NCBI RefSeq assembly: GCF_017876795.1
Contig: NZ_JAGIOR010000001.1
Span: forward strand, 1,700,501 to 1,764,500
Reading direction: 5' to 3'
Source: Rhizobium leguminosarum
Lineage (GTDB): Bacteria > Pseudomonadota > Alphaproteobacteria > Rhizobiales > Rhizobiaceae
Length of the DNA stretch: 64,000 bases
Below, piece by piece: positions 48,870-58,563 of the stretch (within the stretch, counting starts at the first letter, position 1; each line of letters begins with the position of its first letter). Below the pieces are notes generated by a model. That model worked only from the letters and a program-made list of their open reading frames with translations. It was not told where the DNA came from and did no database searches. Made by a program: the position numbers and the translations under genes.

Positions 48870-49310
48870 GCGGAGAAAGTGGAGGTCAAATGCTTGGAGA
48901 TGCATCCGCTCTGCTTCAAACGTCGCCTCGATCGCTATTGGTTCTACCGCGCGCAACCGCCGCATCGACCTTCGGGCCGCCGAACGTCATGCAACGGAGC
49001 AAGCCCATCGGCAGGTTCTGTTTATAGCAGCGATAGACAGGAATTTTGCCGATTTCCCTAGGCAACACTCAGTCGCCGTCCACACCGTCCGCAGGTTAGG
49101 AGACCTGATAACAATGCTTTGCCGCCACAGCCCAATTTAGCCCCGCCCGAGCGGCCATAATTATGGGCCAGTTGCTGTTGGTTACGCTCGTATTCGTCGC
49201 AACTGATGTAACCTTCGTGATGGTCCCGAAGCATCGCCTCCCACGTACCGACGGGCTTGCCGCTGCGACGATCCCGTCCACTGACGATGGCAATCCGCTT
49301 CTCTCAAACA
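48870..49310 (-). pseudogene. Serine recombinase relic (C-terminal part)
   Basis: The minus strand, in shifting frames, reads RIAIVSGRDRRSGKPVGTWE, HHEGYISCDEYERNQQQLAH, SGLLTCGRCGRRLSV, then GKIPVYRCYKQNLPMGLLRC, MTFGGPKVDAAVAR, and finally LRAVEPIAIEATFEAERMHL. This is the recombinase domain and zinc-ribbon region of a large serine recombinase; the resolvase catalytic N-terminus is missing. It abuts the nifN stop codon where nifX would be expected. Confidence 0.8.
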
Positions 49311-49332
49311 AAGGAACTCTGGGATCTTCGTG

Positions 49333-50043
49333 CTATCGAGAAAGCAGGCGCGGAGCCGGAAAGTCAAGTACTTTGTCGGTGTAGCACTCGGTCACGACGC
49401 TGAACGGAGTACCGTCTCGGAGCTTCAAAACGGCACGATGCTCCATAAGGAACGGCGGTAGGCTGAGGGGACCCGTATCATCGGCTATTAAGCCATCCAT
49501 GTCCCAGTCTTCGGGTAGAGGGGACCAGAGCAATCTGGAAGACAGATTTTTGCGACTGAATTTGAGAGCCTGGACGGCTCTGCCAAACGCGATATCGCTG
49601 GAACTTAAAGCCTGGTTCATCTCTGCGCTCAATTTTGAAGGTAGATACCAATTGTCGGCTTCGGACAAGACGCGGTCACCGCAGATCAGGCGGACGCGGC
49701 GATAAGCGATCAGTTCATCGGGTCCGGCGTTCAGAAGTTCACGGATGCGCTTATCCGCCGGCTTGTCTTGCCCGCGCACACGCTGAGCTACGATCTTAGA
49801 ACCCTCCGGCGCGAGCCTGTGCACGGCACACCAGCGGTCAAGGGTCAGCGTGGCGCTGGCGTTGCTCAGGAGATTGACATTCAAGGTCTGGAGGACCGCA
49901 AGCGCTTCCACTCGAGACGCCGGCGTGTTCGGCCACTGAGACTCTATAGACGGTTCTTGCGCAATTGCGGCCGTAGTACCCAGCACGATGGCGGCCCCTG
50001 CAAGTGCGGCGATGCGAATGCTTTTTGAAGAACATAATGACAC
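49333..50043 (-). CDS. Secreted protein with chorismate-lyase (UbiC)-like fold, function unknown
   Basis: 236 aa from GTG 50043 (SLCSSKSIRIAALAGAAIVL), which has AAGGATT at good distance; an ATG at 50088 gives 251 aa. A signal peptide ends near TTAAIAQ. The mature part has a pattern like UbiC/UTRA proteins: ELIAYRRVRLICGDRVLSEA, DNWYLPSKLSAEMNQAL, FGRAVQALKF. UbiC is cytoplasmic, so a periplasmic relative would bind or modify some other small aromatic or ring compound; that is a guess. It ends 23 bp from the recombinase relic. No NifA or nod box was found upstream. Confidence 0.65.
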   Translation of the reverse strand: MSLCSSKSIRIAALAGAAIVLGTTAAIAQEPSIESQWPNTPASRVEALAVLQTLNVNLLSNASATLTLDRWCAVHRLAPEGSKIVAQRVRGQDKPADKRIRELLNAGPDELIAYRRVRLICGDRVLSEADNWYLPSKLSAEMNQALSSSDIAFGRAVQALKFSRKNLSSRLLWSPLPEDWDMDGLIADDTGPLSLPPFLMEHRAVLKLRDGTPFSVVTECYTDKVLDFPAPRLLSR

Positions 50044-50453
50044 GGAGAATGAATCCTTTCGGCAGCAAATTTGATGGGCGAACCGCACGGCTCAAATTTC
50101 CCTTTTGGCAGGCGAGCGCGTTGTCAGGGAATATGATTCCGGCTGCAAGCTTCGACCGCTGCCGTTCGAGTCCCGTAGAGCGGGCATGGTCCAGATCAAC
50201 TTTCTTCCCATTTCGCAGTGTTCCCTGCTGTGCTGGTTCACACCTTTGAAGCTATATGCGCATTCCCGTAACCTGCGTCCCATCGACGCCATCTGAGATA
50301 TCTTCCATGTGCTCGCCGGCCTGTTACTGAAGTTTGCAAGCGGTCGCGGCAGAGTCGACGCTTCATTCTGAAATAGGGAAACATGACAGGCCCGGATTGA
50401 AATGGCGAACGTCGCGGCCGCTCGAATAGCCGCAAACCCATGCATCACACCTC
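50044..50453. other. Spacer upstream of the UbiC-like gene
   Basis: About 410 bp with only short frames. I searched by eye for sigma-54 elements and NifA sites on the minus strand and found none that fit. Confidence 0.45.
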
Positions 50454-50705
50454 TCATTTGGGGATGTGGCGCCCTTGTCGTAGCTCTCGGTCGTAACCCA
50501 GCTGTTCATACATCTGAACCGGATAAAATAGTTCGCAGCCGAAAGCAAAATCATAGAGCAGTCGTTGGAAGAATGTCTTTTTTGTCTTCACAGGGCGCTC
50601 CTGCCGGTCGAGTAAGCATCTGCCAGACAGCGACACGCCGTCGACGGTTGCCAAGCGCAATTGCGAGCAGCTAATGTGTCCGCCTGTTTTCGTTAGGTCC
50701 TTCAT
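50454..50705 (-). CDS. Small hypothetical protein, doubtful
   Basis: 83-codon frame starting MKDLTKTGGHISCSQLRLAT with AGGGGC about 10 bases upstream, ending FGCELFYPVQMYEQLGYDRE. The C-terminal half looks protein-like but no family is recognised. It lies between the UbiC-like gene and IS903-type copy B. It may be a small gene or a remnant. Confidence 0.3.
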   Translation of the reverse strand: MKDLTKTGGHISCSQLRLATVDGVSLSGRCLLDRQERPVKTKKTFFQRLLYDFAFGCELFYPVQMYEQLGYDRELRQGRHIPK

Positions 50706-50802
50706 ATCATCATGCCCCTAAGTAAGCCTACGGCGATTATGCCGCCTGAAAGATTTCAGCATGGAAAGAATTCCTGCCGCACTGCCGTAACTCCTGATCT
50801 GG

Positions 50803-51880
50803 GACCGTGTTGCACGGATCAGATGGTAATCAGCATTTAGCCTTTCAGCAAATGATCAGCTGACACGCTCGTAGTTGGCCCTTCCAAAGGCGGACATACG
50901 GTTGAGCGCACTGGCGGCGATGTGCGTTTCGGTGGTCTGGTTTTCGATGTTCCTGGCGTGCAGCCGGTCGCCGATGACCGACTTCCAGCGCCCTATCTGA
51001 GTTTCGATCCGGGATCTCTGATTATAACCGGTCGCGGCCTGCCAGGCCATCCGGCCGTGTTTGGCGATATGCTCGATATGCTGGTTCCGCTGGCAATTGC
51101 CGCCGGGAACAGCGTTCTTCGGAGGCGGGACAACGACATCGACTTCATGTCCGAAAGCGGCCGCCAGGCAATCTGAAACGCCAGAGCCATCATAGGCGCC
51201 GTCTGCCAGAAACCGACCTACCGGTGCATCGACACGTTTGAGAAGACTTGGAAGCACGGTCTCGTCGCCAACGTGCTCGGTCGTCAGTTCGGATGCGAGA
51301 ATGTCTCCGCTGTCAGGATCGAGGGCAAGGTGCAGCTTTCGCCAGGTCTTACGAGCGCCTTTGGCACCGTGCTTGTGACCGTTCCAGCCAACCTCGCTGT
51401 AAACCTTCAGTCCTGTGCTGTCCACGATCAGAGTGATCGGCTTGTCGGACGCACGGCGCTTTTGTGCCACCTTCAGGCCCATGCCGCGCCGAGAAAGGGT
51501 CGAGAAATCCGGCACCGGCAGGGCCAACCCCATCAGCTTCGCAATCGACCGCATGAAGCCTTGGGTCTGGCGCAACGCCAGGCTGAACGTAACTCGCAGT
51601 GTCAGGCAGATCTCGATCGCAAGATCGGAATACCTGCGCTGTCCGCCTCGCGTCTGGCGCCGTGCCGCCATCCATTCTTGCGCGACATCCTCCGAAACCC
51701 AGATCGTCAGATCGCCTCGACGGCGCAGGCTCTCGTTATACGCCGGCCAGTTCGTAACCCGGTACCGCCCCTTCTGGAATTTGCCACGACGGCTATCGTG
51801 AAATTTGTAGGGCATCGGACCGGCTCACAGTTGGGAAAAATGCGGCAATAGCTCCCCAACACGATCCGTGCAACACGGTC
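50803..51880 (-). mobile_element. IS5-family (IS903-type) element, copy B
   Basis: 1078-bp element with perfect 18-bp ends GACCGTGTTGCACGGATC. It is the same length as copy C (61810-62887) and differs from it by one silent base that I found (near 51297). Its left flank CTGATCTGG (50794-50802) is not repeated on its right side but is repeated, in complement, beside copy C: see findings. It lies opposite in orientation to copy C. Confidence 0.95.
50856..51815 (-). CDS. IS5-family transposase, copy B
   Basis: 319-aa DDE transposase of the IS903 group. It starts MPYKFHDSRRGKFQKGRYRV; catalytic regions are VDSTGLKVYSEVGWNGHKHG (first Asp), FLADGAYDGSGVSDCLAA (second Asp) and NQRSRIETQIGRWKSVIG (Glu). 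The frame is intact and the protein is identical to that of copy C. Confidence 0.95.
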   Translation of the reverse strand: MPYKFHDSRRGKFQKGRYRVTNWPAYNESLRRRGDLTIWVSEDVAQEWMAARRQTRGGQRRYSDLAIEICLTLRVTFSLALRQTQGFMRSIAKLMGLALPVPDFSTLSRRGMGLKVAQKRRASDKPITLIVDSTGLKVYSEVGWNGHKHGAKGARKTWRKLHLALDPDSGDILASELTTEHVGDETVLPSLLKRVDAPVGRFLADGAYDGSGVSDCLAAAFGHEVDVVVPPPKNAVPGGNCQRNQHIEHIAKHGRMAWQAATGYNQRSRIETQIGRWKSVIGDRLHARNIENQTTETHIAASALNRMSAFGRANYERVS

Positions 51881-53574
51881 GTGTCCACCTATTTTAAGTG
51901 GACACTTCATGCGGCAGAGACCTCGACGCGAAAAGGTGCTGGCAAATTAGCGCTTAGTGCGGCTGCAAAGCCGGTGAAAGATAGTTGATGAAAGTTCAAT
52001 ACGGAGAAGAAGTGGCGAATCACTCTGACCCCGAGTCATGCGGGGCACATCGCGAGGTGTGCGTCGAAGCGTTGACAGGGGAAACCGGCAGGCCGGCCAT
52101 AGAGCCGCGAAATGATTCATTCGGGATGCCGACGCTGTTAAGCGAAGCGGAAGGCAACACGGTGCATGGCGTCAATCGCAAGCCATGCCCCGATCCCGCG
52201 CGGTCGGAGACCCTGTGCATGCCGGGAAGTCTTTCATACGGAAGCAGCGAGATCTCATCAGTGTCCAGTGCAAATGGACTGGACGGGACTGGGAAGGTCG
52301 TTGACCACAATCCAGTCATCCACGCTGATGAGAAGTCGGATACGCCCATAGTACCGCAGAAGTTGCCGAACAAGGGAGATGATCCTGCGGAGGCAATGGA
52401 GGGAAGGGGTGTAATCGGAGGGAACGTCTTTGAAACTCCAGCGTGCCGGACACAGAGCCGGATCAAACACGCTTCGATGGGTATCGAGGGCGTACGGGAA
52501 GCCGCCAGACGGGACCCGAAGTTGCGTTTCACGGCGCTGATGCACCACATCACTCCGACGCTATTGGTGGAGAGCTTCCATGCGCTCCGCAAGCAGGCGG
52601 CGAGCGGCGTGGATGGCGTGACGTGGTACGACTATGAGATGATACTCGAAGGGCGCGTGCACGAACTACACCGGGAGATTCAATCTGGTGCATATCGTGC
52701 ACAACCGTCCCGACGGGTCTACATTCCGAAGAATGACGGAAGACTCCGTCCCCTCGGCATTGCAGCGTTGGAAGAAAAGGTCGTGCAAATGGCCGTATCC
52801 ACGGTCCTGAACGCGATCTATGAGCAAGACTTCCTGGGCTTCTCATACGGGTTCCGACAAGGAAGGGGGCAGCATGACGCGCTGGACGCCTTGTGGGTTG
52901 GGATCGACAAGCGGAAGATCAACTGGATACTGGACGCGGATATTCGCTCGTTTTACGATGAAATCGATCACGAGTGGATGGTTCGTTTCCTGTCGCATCG
53001 AGTGGGTGACCGCCGGCTGATACGTCTGATCCACAAATGGCTGAAAGCGGGCACGATTGAGGATGGCCGCCGCGTCGCATCAACGCGAGGAACCCCTCAA
53101 GGCTCTGTAATTAGCCCCGTGCTATCGAATATCTACCTGCATTACGCATTGGATTTATGGGTCCAGCAATGGCGTACTCGAAATGCTAAAGGCGACGTGA
53201 TCATTGTACGTTATGCCGATGACAGCGTGATTGGGTTCCAGTACGAAGGAGAGGCGCAGCGCTTCCTGCAAGCATTGCGGGAGCGTCTCGCACAATTTGG
53301 CTTGCAACTACACCCGGATAAGACGCGGCTAATACGCTTTGGGCGGTATGCTGCGCGACAATGCCGGGAGCGTGGTATCCGCAAGCCAGAAACCTTCGAC
53401 TTTCTGGGGTTCACGCATTGCTGCGGCAGGCGTCGCAATGATGGAGGCTTCAAGATCGTCCGTTTGACGTGCGGATTTCGGTGAATCGGGACAGCCATTT
53501 CAGCAAGTCGCGGACAGGCATTTCGCTAAGTCGCGGACAGCGGGTTCGATCGAATTCCGCCTGCCTAGTTGCTG

Positions 53575-54351
53575 TTAGGGGTGATTGATTTCGTTTATTT
53601 CGGCGCCGGTCAAGAGCATTGGTGTTTTCCGCTTCCGCATGCTGTCGCCTTCGAGCGTTATGCGGTGTGCGTTATGAACAATACGGTCTAAGATTGCGTC
53701 AGCTAAAGTGGCCTCTCCAATCATCTCATGCCAGGCAGCCACGGGAAGTTGAGCGGTGATCAGGGTCGACTTTCGTCGATATCGCTCCTCGAATATCTCT
53801 AGCAGATCAAGGCGCTGCCGGTCGTTCAAGGTGTGGGTTCCCCAATCATCGAGCACCAGGAGGTGAACCCGTGCAAGCTTGTCGATGAGGCGCGGAAAGC
53901 GCCCGTCCAGCCTGGCAAGCGCGAGGTCCTCAAACAACCGCGGCATACGAACGTAGAGGACCGAATAGTCGAGGCGGGCCGCTTGGCGTGCAAAAGCACA
54001 AGCAATCCACGTCTTGCCGGTCCCTGTCTGGCCGGTCAGGATCAGGTTCTCGTTCGCCTTCAGCCATGCACCTTGCGCCAGAGATAGGACGTTACGGCGG
54101 TCCAGGCCGCGATGGGATCCAAAATCGATGTCTTCGATCGAAGCATTGGCGAACCGAAGTTTTGCGGTGGCGAGCCGGTTTGTCAGCCGGCGGTCAGTTC
54201 TTACGGCGATCTCCCGGTCAAGCATCAACCCCAGTCGTTCGTCGAAGCTAAGGTCATTTCCATGAGCTTGTTCGATAAGCTCGCGATAGGCCGTTGCCAT
54301 GCCGGCAAGACCAAGCGTGTTCATCTGCTCCAGTGTCGGATGTGTCAGCAT
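53575..54351 (-). CDS. istB: IstB, IS21-family ATP-binding helper protein
   Basis: 258-aa AAA ATPase of the DnaC/IstB group that assists the IstA transposase. Walker A is [19 protein letters not shown]; Walker [21 protein letters not shown]. The C-terminal [20 protein letters not shown] and [20 protein letters not shown] are diagnostic. It lies 12 bp after istA. Confidence 0.94.
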   Translation of the reverse strand: MLTHPTLEQMNTLGLAGMATAYRELIEQAHGNDLSFDERLGLMLDREIAVRTDRRLTNRLATAKLRFANASIEDIDFGSHRGLDRRNVLSLAQGAWLKANENLILTGQTGTGKTWIACAFARQAARLDYSVLYVRMPRLFEDLALARLDGRFPRLIDKLARVHLLVLDDWGTHTLNDRQRLDLLEIFEERYRRKSTLITAQLPVAAWHEMIGEATLADAILDRIVHNAHRITLEGDSMRKRKTPMLLTGAEINEINHP

Positions 54352-54363
54352 CTGATGTCCTCT

Positions 54364-55916
54364 TCATTGGTAGTAGGTTTTGCCGCGGATATTGCCGTGC
54401 GGCGGCGCCGGCTTCACGGCCTCGCTCATGGCCGGAGCCTGATCGAGACCAGATCTGAGAATGTTGGCAACAGACGAATAGCTCAGTGCGTTGATGATCA
54501 GCGCCCGTTCGCAAGCCCGCTCCAGCCGGTCGGATTGGTAGCGGCGCGCCAGGGAGAGAACGCCTTGAGCGGACCGGTAGCCCTGTTCGGGATGTGGGCG
54601 GTCGCTGAGCAGACGTTCGATAAAAGTCGCCGTATTGGCCCCAACCTTCGCTGCTTCCCGGCGTAACGTGTGGGGTGTCGTGTTTGCGTAGCGCTGGTGC
54701 GCCTTGGGCATGTGTTGATTGACGGTGACGTGGCCTGAGCGCTGCGAACTCCGGATATGGCTGGCCACACGTCTGTGGTCAAAAAAGATCTCGACAGTCC
54801 GATACGTTAGCCTGACATCTACCCGCTTTCCGATCAGTCCATGCGGCACGGAATAGAAGGTCTTCTCGACCTCGATATGGTAATCGGGATGGACCTTGGC
54901 GGTCTTCCATTCCGCATACTCAAACGGCGTTGAAGGCAGCGGCTTGAGCTCAGAGCGCTCAACTTCATCGAACAAGGCGCGTCGAGATTTGCCATACCGC
55001 CGCATAGTTCGGGTATTGAGGTCCTCGATCAAGGCGCTGATGCGGATATTGAGATCGACAAGGCTAAAGAACTGCTCGTTTCGAAGTCTGGCCAGGACCC
55101 ATCTCTCGACGATTAAAACCGTCCCTTCAGCGGAGGGTTGTCGCGAGGATGCCGAGGGCGTGCCGGAACTACTGTTGTGTCGTAGTGCTCGGCGAAGGCG
55201 GCAAAGGTCGCATTCAATGTCGGTTCGAACCATAGCGCCTTGGCCACCGCCGCCTTGAGGTTGTCGCAGATCGTCGTCTTCGTCACGCCACCGAAGTAAC
55301 TGAAGGCCCGCTGGTTTGCTTCGATCCAATCGGGCAGCTTCTGGCTGAAGCTGGCATAAGCGAACGTCAATTGAGTCGCGCTCAGCACCGCCACATAAAT
55401 CTGTGCCGAGCGGATCTCGCCAGTAGATGGATCGATGATCGGGATCGTATGGCCGGCGTAGTCGCATTCCATCGCGACACCAGCAACGTGACGGCTGCGG
55501 TAGGTGGGCCTGGCTCGGCTTTCGTGATCGGCAAACCGGCCGCAAAACCATGTATAGCCATAGCCGTCCGGGTGAGCTTCCCGGTATTCCTGCCACAGCA
55601 AATGGAGCGTGACGCCCTTGCGCTTCAGTTCGCTGGCCATCTTCGGCCAATTCGGCTCGACGGTATCGCGTGGAGGCCGTCCCATTCGCCGGAATAGTCG
55701 ATGCTCAAGAACATCGTCCTCGTCCAGGCCCGGAGGTAGCGGCCAGACGGCAAGCCCGGCTTCCTTTGCCCGCAGCAGGTACGTCGAAACCGACGTCTTG
55801 CTCATCTTCAGCCGCTGAGAAACGGCACGTATCGATAATCCCTGCTCGAACGTCAGCCGCAGGATCGATCGGATATCCTTCACGTCGGTATGTCTCGCTT
55901 GCTTCCGCCTGGGCAT
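54364..55916 (-). pseudogene. istA: IstA, IS21-family transposase, frameshifted
   Basis: Starts MPRRKQARHTDVKDIRSILR with the HTH region LSIRAVSQRLKMSKTSVSTY; the first catalytic part is VAMECDYAGHTIPIIDPSTG and second FGGVTKTTICDNLKAAVAKA. At about 55128 the reading stops in one frame (PRHPRDNPPLKGRF) and continues in another (GTVLIVERWVLARLRNEQFF to GNIRGKTYYQ), so one base has been lost or gained. The element is therefore probably not autonomous. Confidence 0.87.
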
Positions 55917-56603
55917 CTTGTCCTCGCTCAAACCACGAGGGCAAAGTGCCAGATCGGCGCACACGAAAATCGATCAAAATCTGTCGCGACACTGTCCGCG
56001 ACTTTGTGAAATCACTGTCCCGTACTTAGTGAAATCGGTGTCCGCGACTTACTGAAATCCCTGTCCGTGACTTTGCGAAACCCGCAGTTTGACGATCAAG
56101 AAGCGCATGCGCACGACGCTGACGACCATTCGGGAAACGCTCATGCGGCGACGCCATGAACCAGTGGCAGTGGTAGGTCGATGGCTACGGCAAGTGTTAC
56201 AAGGGTATTTGAACTACCATGCGGTGCCAGACAATCTACGACGATTGGGAGGGTTCCGCTGGGAAGTTGGTCGCGCTTGGCGACACGCTTTAATGCGTCG
56301 AAGCCAGCGAAACCGCATGTCTTGGGATCGTTTCCAAAGACTGCTTCGCAAATACCTGCCACCATGTCGGCTGTTGCATCCGCATCCAGATGCTCGGTTC
56401 ACCGTCACAACATCCGATAGGAGCCGTATGCGGTAGTTCCGCACGTACGGATCTGGCCGGGGGGCGATGGGCAACCATCGTCCCTACCGGGACCGCTTCT
56501 TCAGCTGCAAGCCGGATCAGACTGCAGTTTGGGCCCTGGCATCCGCCAACAACGTGACAACGCACCCATTGGAGTTGCGATCTTGTAGCGCGGAGCTTCC
56601 TGT

Positions 56604-57707
56604 TTAAGCGACGGAAGCCTTTTGGTGACTGAGTGATGAGCGAAGTTTCATGGCCGGTTTTTCGATCAGCGCCCATGATAGAGCGGCTAATGCCACTGTT
56701 CCGACCGGCTCAACGATCCAGAGCCACCAGTGGCCGACCCATCCGATGGCGATCAGCGTGTGCATGACGAGCATATGGTAAAGGTAGATCCCGTAGGAGA
56801 GGTCCTGGCCGCGCAACAGGTTAGGGCGCGGAAATGAGTACGCGGCCGACAGGACTAGACCGGCGAGAACAGCAATTCGGAATGCATCGACAGGCGCCGC
56901 ATTGTTGATCGAGATGAATGCAGCGGACGTTCCTGCTACCCACCATGTTATGGTGAGATGAGTTGCCAGCCACCACAAGAGCTTGCCCTCAAAGATTTTG
57001 CTGACGCGATACCAGCAAAGCCGAGCAAGAACTCCCATCGAAAAAATCCAGAAAGTCGGGGCTGCTGTCACGGACAGGAACGGATTGTACTTATCAGTTA
57101 TGTTGAAGTGCTGCGCCATGACCCAAGACCCGAGACCGGCGACGACAACGATTAGCGCCCCTGCTCGTTTCCACCGCCGCCAAATTTCCAACAGCGATGG
57201 CAGTGTGAGGTAGAACGTCAGCTCCACCGTCAGCGTCCATAGCACCCCGCTTAGGTCCGAGGCGCTGTAGAAGCCGCGCATCGTGTAGGGCTCGTATGTG
57301 AAGTAGACCGCCCAAATTCGTGCAGCGGTCAGGATGTAGACCGTGAAGTAAGACAGATACTGCAAGACGCCGGTGACATTTAATCCCCCAGTCACAAGCA
57401 GGGCAAGTTCCATCACGGCGATGTTGACGAACAGTGCAGGAAAGATTCGGAGCGACCGCTTGACGAAAAAAGAGGCCGCCGACCCGGAGCGGATGTACGA
57501 ATCCGTAATTAGGAAGCCGCTGATCACAAAGAAAATCGCAACACCCGGCACCGAAAACAACAAATTGAAGACCGCTGTGCCATTCAAAGAATCGCCCAAG
57601 TGGAGCCAATTCCACGCGTGGCTAAGCATCACTTGGCAGGCGGCAAAGAGCCTTAACAGATCAAAGTTGTTCCGGTGGCCGGACAAGTATTTACTGGATG
57701 ATCCCAT
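56604..57707 (-). CDS. Acyltransferase 3 family membrane protein, NodX/NolL-like
   Basis: 367-aa integral membrane acyltransferase with about ten hydrophobic segments. Starts MGSSSKYLSGHRNNFDLLRL; the family signature is near the N-terminus (FAACQVMLSHAWNWL with the catalytic His, then VPGVAIFFVISGFLITDSYI and KRSLRIFPALFVNIAV). The C-terminal YGIYLYHMLVMHTLIAIG is also typical. Length and layout are like NodX (Nod factor acetyltransferase) and NolL, and it sits on the symbiotic plasmid, but acyltransferases of exopolysaccharide or lipopolysaccharide look alike and no nod box was found upstream. Its 3' end lies 110 bp from the group II intron. Confidence 0.85.
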   Translation of the reverse strand: MGSSSKYLSGHRNNFDLLRLFAACQVMLSHAWNWLHLGDSLNGTAVFNLLFSVPGVAIFFVISGFLITDSYIRSGSAASFFVKRSLRIFPALFVNIAVMELALLVTGGLNVTGVLQYLSYFTVYILTAARIWAVYFTYEPYTMRGFYSASDLSGVLWTLTVELTFYLTLPSLLEIWRRWKRAGALIVVVAGLGSWVMAQHFNITDKYNPFLSVTAAPTFWIFSMGVLARLCWYRVSKIFEGKLLWWLATHLTITWWVAGTSAAFISINNAAPVDAFRIAVLAGLVLSAAYSFPRPNLLRGQDLSYGIYLYHMLVMHTLIAIGWVGHWWLWIVEPVGTVALAALSWALIEKPAMKLRSSLSHQKASVA

Positions 57708-57852
57708 GGATGTCCATTAGCGCGCGGGCAGATGCCGCGCAACTGTCTTATTAAGAACAAATCTCGGTGACCTGAACGAGGCAGAAAGCACCGCCCACCA
57801 CCTCTTGCTGTCGCCGCGCTATCTGATGCGCCACCACGCCCGATGTGCGATA

Positions 57853-58563
57853 TCACGAGCTACGTCGGCCGAGGAACCCTGTTAATCCACGCTCATTCAC
57901 CTTTTGTACTACTCTTGAGACGGCGCCCTGCTCTAGACTAAGGTGGTTCAGCAACGCGTACTCCACAAGGTGCGTTGCGGCGCCTAGTTCAGACATTGCG
58001 GCATCTAGCCTCTCGACGCTCTTGACAAACGCGGGCCGAAGTTCCGACGCGGTTATTTCCATTCGTAGAGGGTGAGTGCAAAAGCAGAATCGGTGCACGA
58101 TTTTGCAAGCCTCACAATTGGACGCGTCTTGTGCAATTTTAGTGAATATTGCTTCCGCTCTAAAGGCGAGTTCGTCTGGGGACAAATTGTCTCTCACAGT
58201 ACGGCTCTCTGGTACCTGCGGCAGGATCCTATTTAATGCCGAGATCAGGGTCTCACGTCCGACGACGTAAAAATCTAACAAAGTGCTTTCCGACATAGGC
58301 CTCGTAAAGAAGCCTCGTTGAGGGATGTATTGGATCATCCCTTCCGCTGCTAGCCGCTGAAGTGCTTCGCGGACGGGGGTTCGACCAAAATCAAGCTTAG
58401 AAGCCAGATCCTGTTCCCTGAGATGTTGCCCCGGCATCCGGCCGTAACTGTTGAGTAATCGTCGAATTGCATCGTGTGCAATATCGGCCTTTGCAGGTTC
58501 TGGTTCAGTAGCAAAATTTGTGTCGACCCCGCTACGTTGGGCGGCGTTTTTGCAACATCGCAT
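57853..58563 (-). CDS. GntR-family transcriptional regulator
   Basis: 236-aa regulator. The winged helix-turn-helix of the GntR type is at about residues 28-92: DAIRRLLNSYGRMPGQHLRE, QDLASKLDFGRTPVREALQR, LAAEGMIQYIPQRGFF. The C-terminal half is a helical effector domain of FadR/FCD kind. The start is a frame of uncertain length; MRCCKNAAQRS is the longest. It lies 145 bp upstream of the acyltransferase gene on the same strand and could regulate it, an inference from position only. Confidence 0.87.
   Translation of the reverse strand: MRCCKNAAQRSGVDTNFATEPEPAKADIAHDAIRRLLNSYGRMPGQHLREQDLASKLDFGRTPVREALQRLAAEGMIQYIPQRGFFTRPMSESTLLDFYVVGRETLISALNRILPQVPESRTVRDNLSPDELAFRAEAIFTKIAQDASNCEACKIVHRFCFCTHPLRMEITASELRPAFVKSVERLDAAMSELGAATHLVEYALLNHLSLEQGAVSRVVQKVNERGLTGFLGRRSS

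Larger units (their letters stand above)
53470..56086 (-). mobile_element. IS21-family element inserted in the group II intron
   Basis: 2617-bp element carrying istB and a frameshifted istA. Ends: TGCGGATTTCGGTGAATCGG on the left, complement TGCGGGTTTCGCAAAGTC on the right, with several internal repeats of the GTCGCGGACAG type near both ends, typical of IS21. The target duplication is GTTTGACG (53462-53469 and 56087-56094). Removing the IS and one copy restores the intron protein in frame. Confidence 0.92.
51985..56436 (+). pseudogene. Group II intron reverse transcriptase/maturase, split by IS21
   Basis: The N-terminal extension (KVQYGEEVANHSDPESCGAH) is typical of intron proteins whose frame runs through intron domain I. 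The reverse transcriptase domain follows: SGVDGVTWYDYEMILEGRVH, RPLGIAALEEKVVQMAVSTV, SYGFRQGRGQHDALDALWVG, the fingers-palm TPQGSVISPVLSNIYLHYAL and the catalytic VRYADDSVIGF. At 53461 (KIVRLT) the frame is cut by the IS21 element and resumes at 56094 (IKKRMRTTLTTIRETLMRRR) with the maturase domain X (RWLRQVLQGYLNYHAVPDNL). Reading across the IS restores the protein in frame, so it was intact before insertion. Confidence 0.92.
51957..56493 (+). mobile_element. Group II intron, interrupted by an IS21-family element
   Basis: The intron-encoded protein is at 51988-56436. The 3' end carries a recognisable domain V (GAGCCGTATGCGGTAG, then TTCCGCACGTACGGATC, 56421-56453) followed by a domain VI-like hairpin ending near 56493. 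The 5' boundary is less certain: GTGCG at 51957 fits the group II 5' consensus and lies just before the reading frame, which overlaps the folded part of the intron. Without the 2.6-kb IS21 insertion the intron would be about 1.9 kb. Excision and mobility are presumably lost. Confidence 0.78.
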
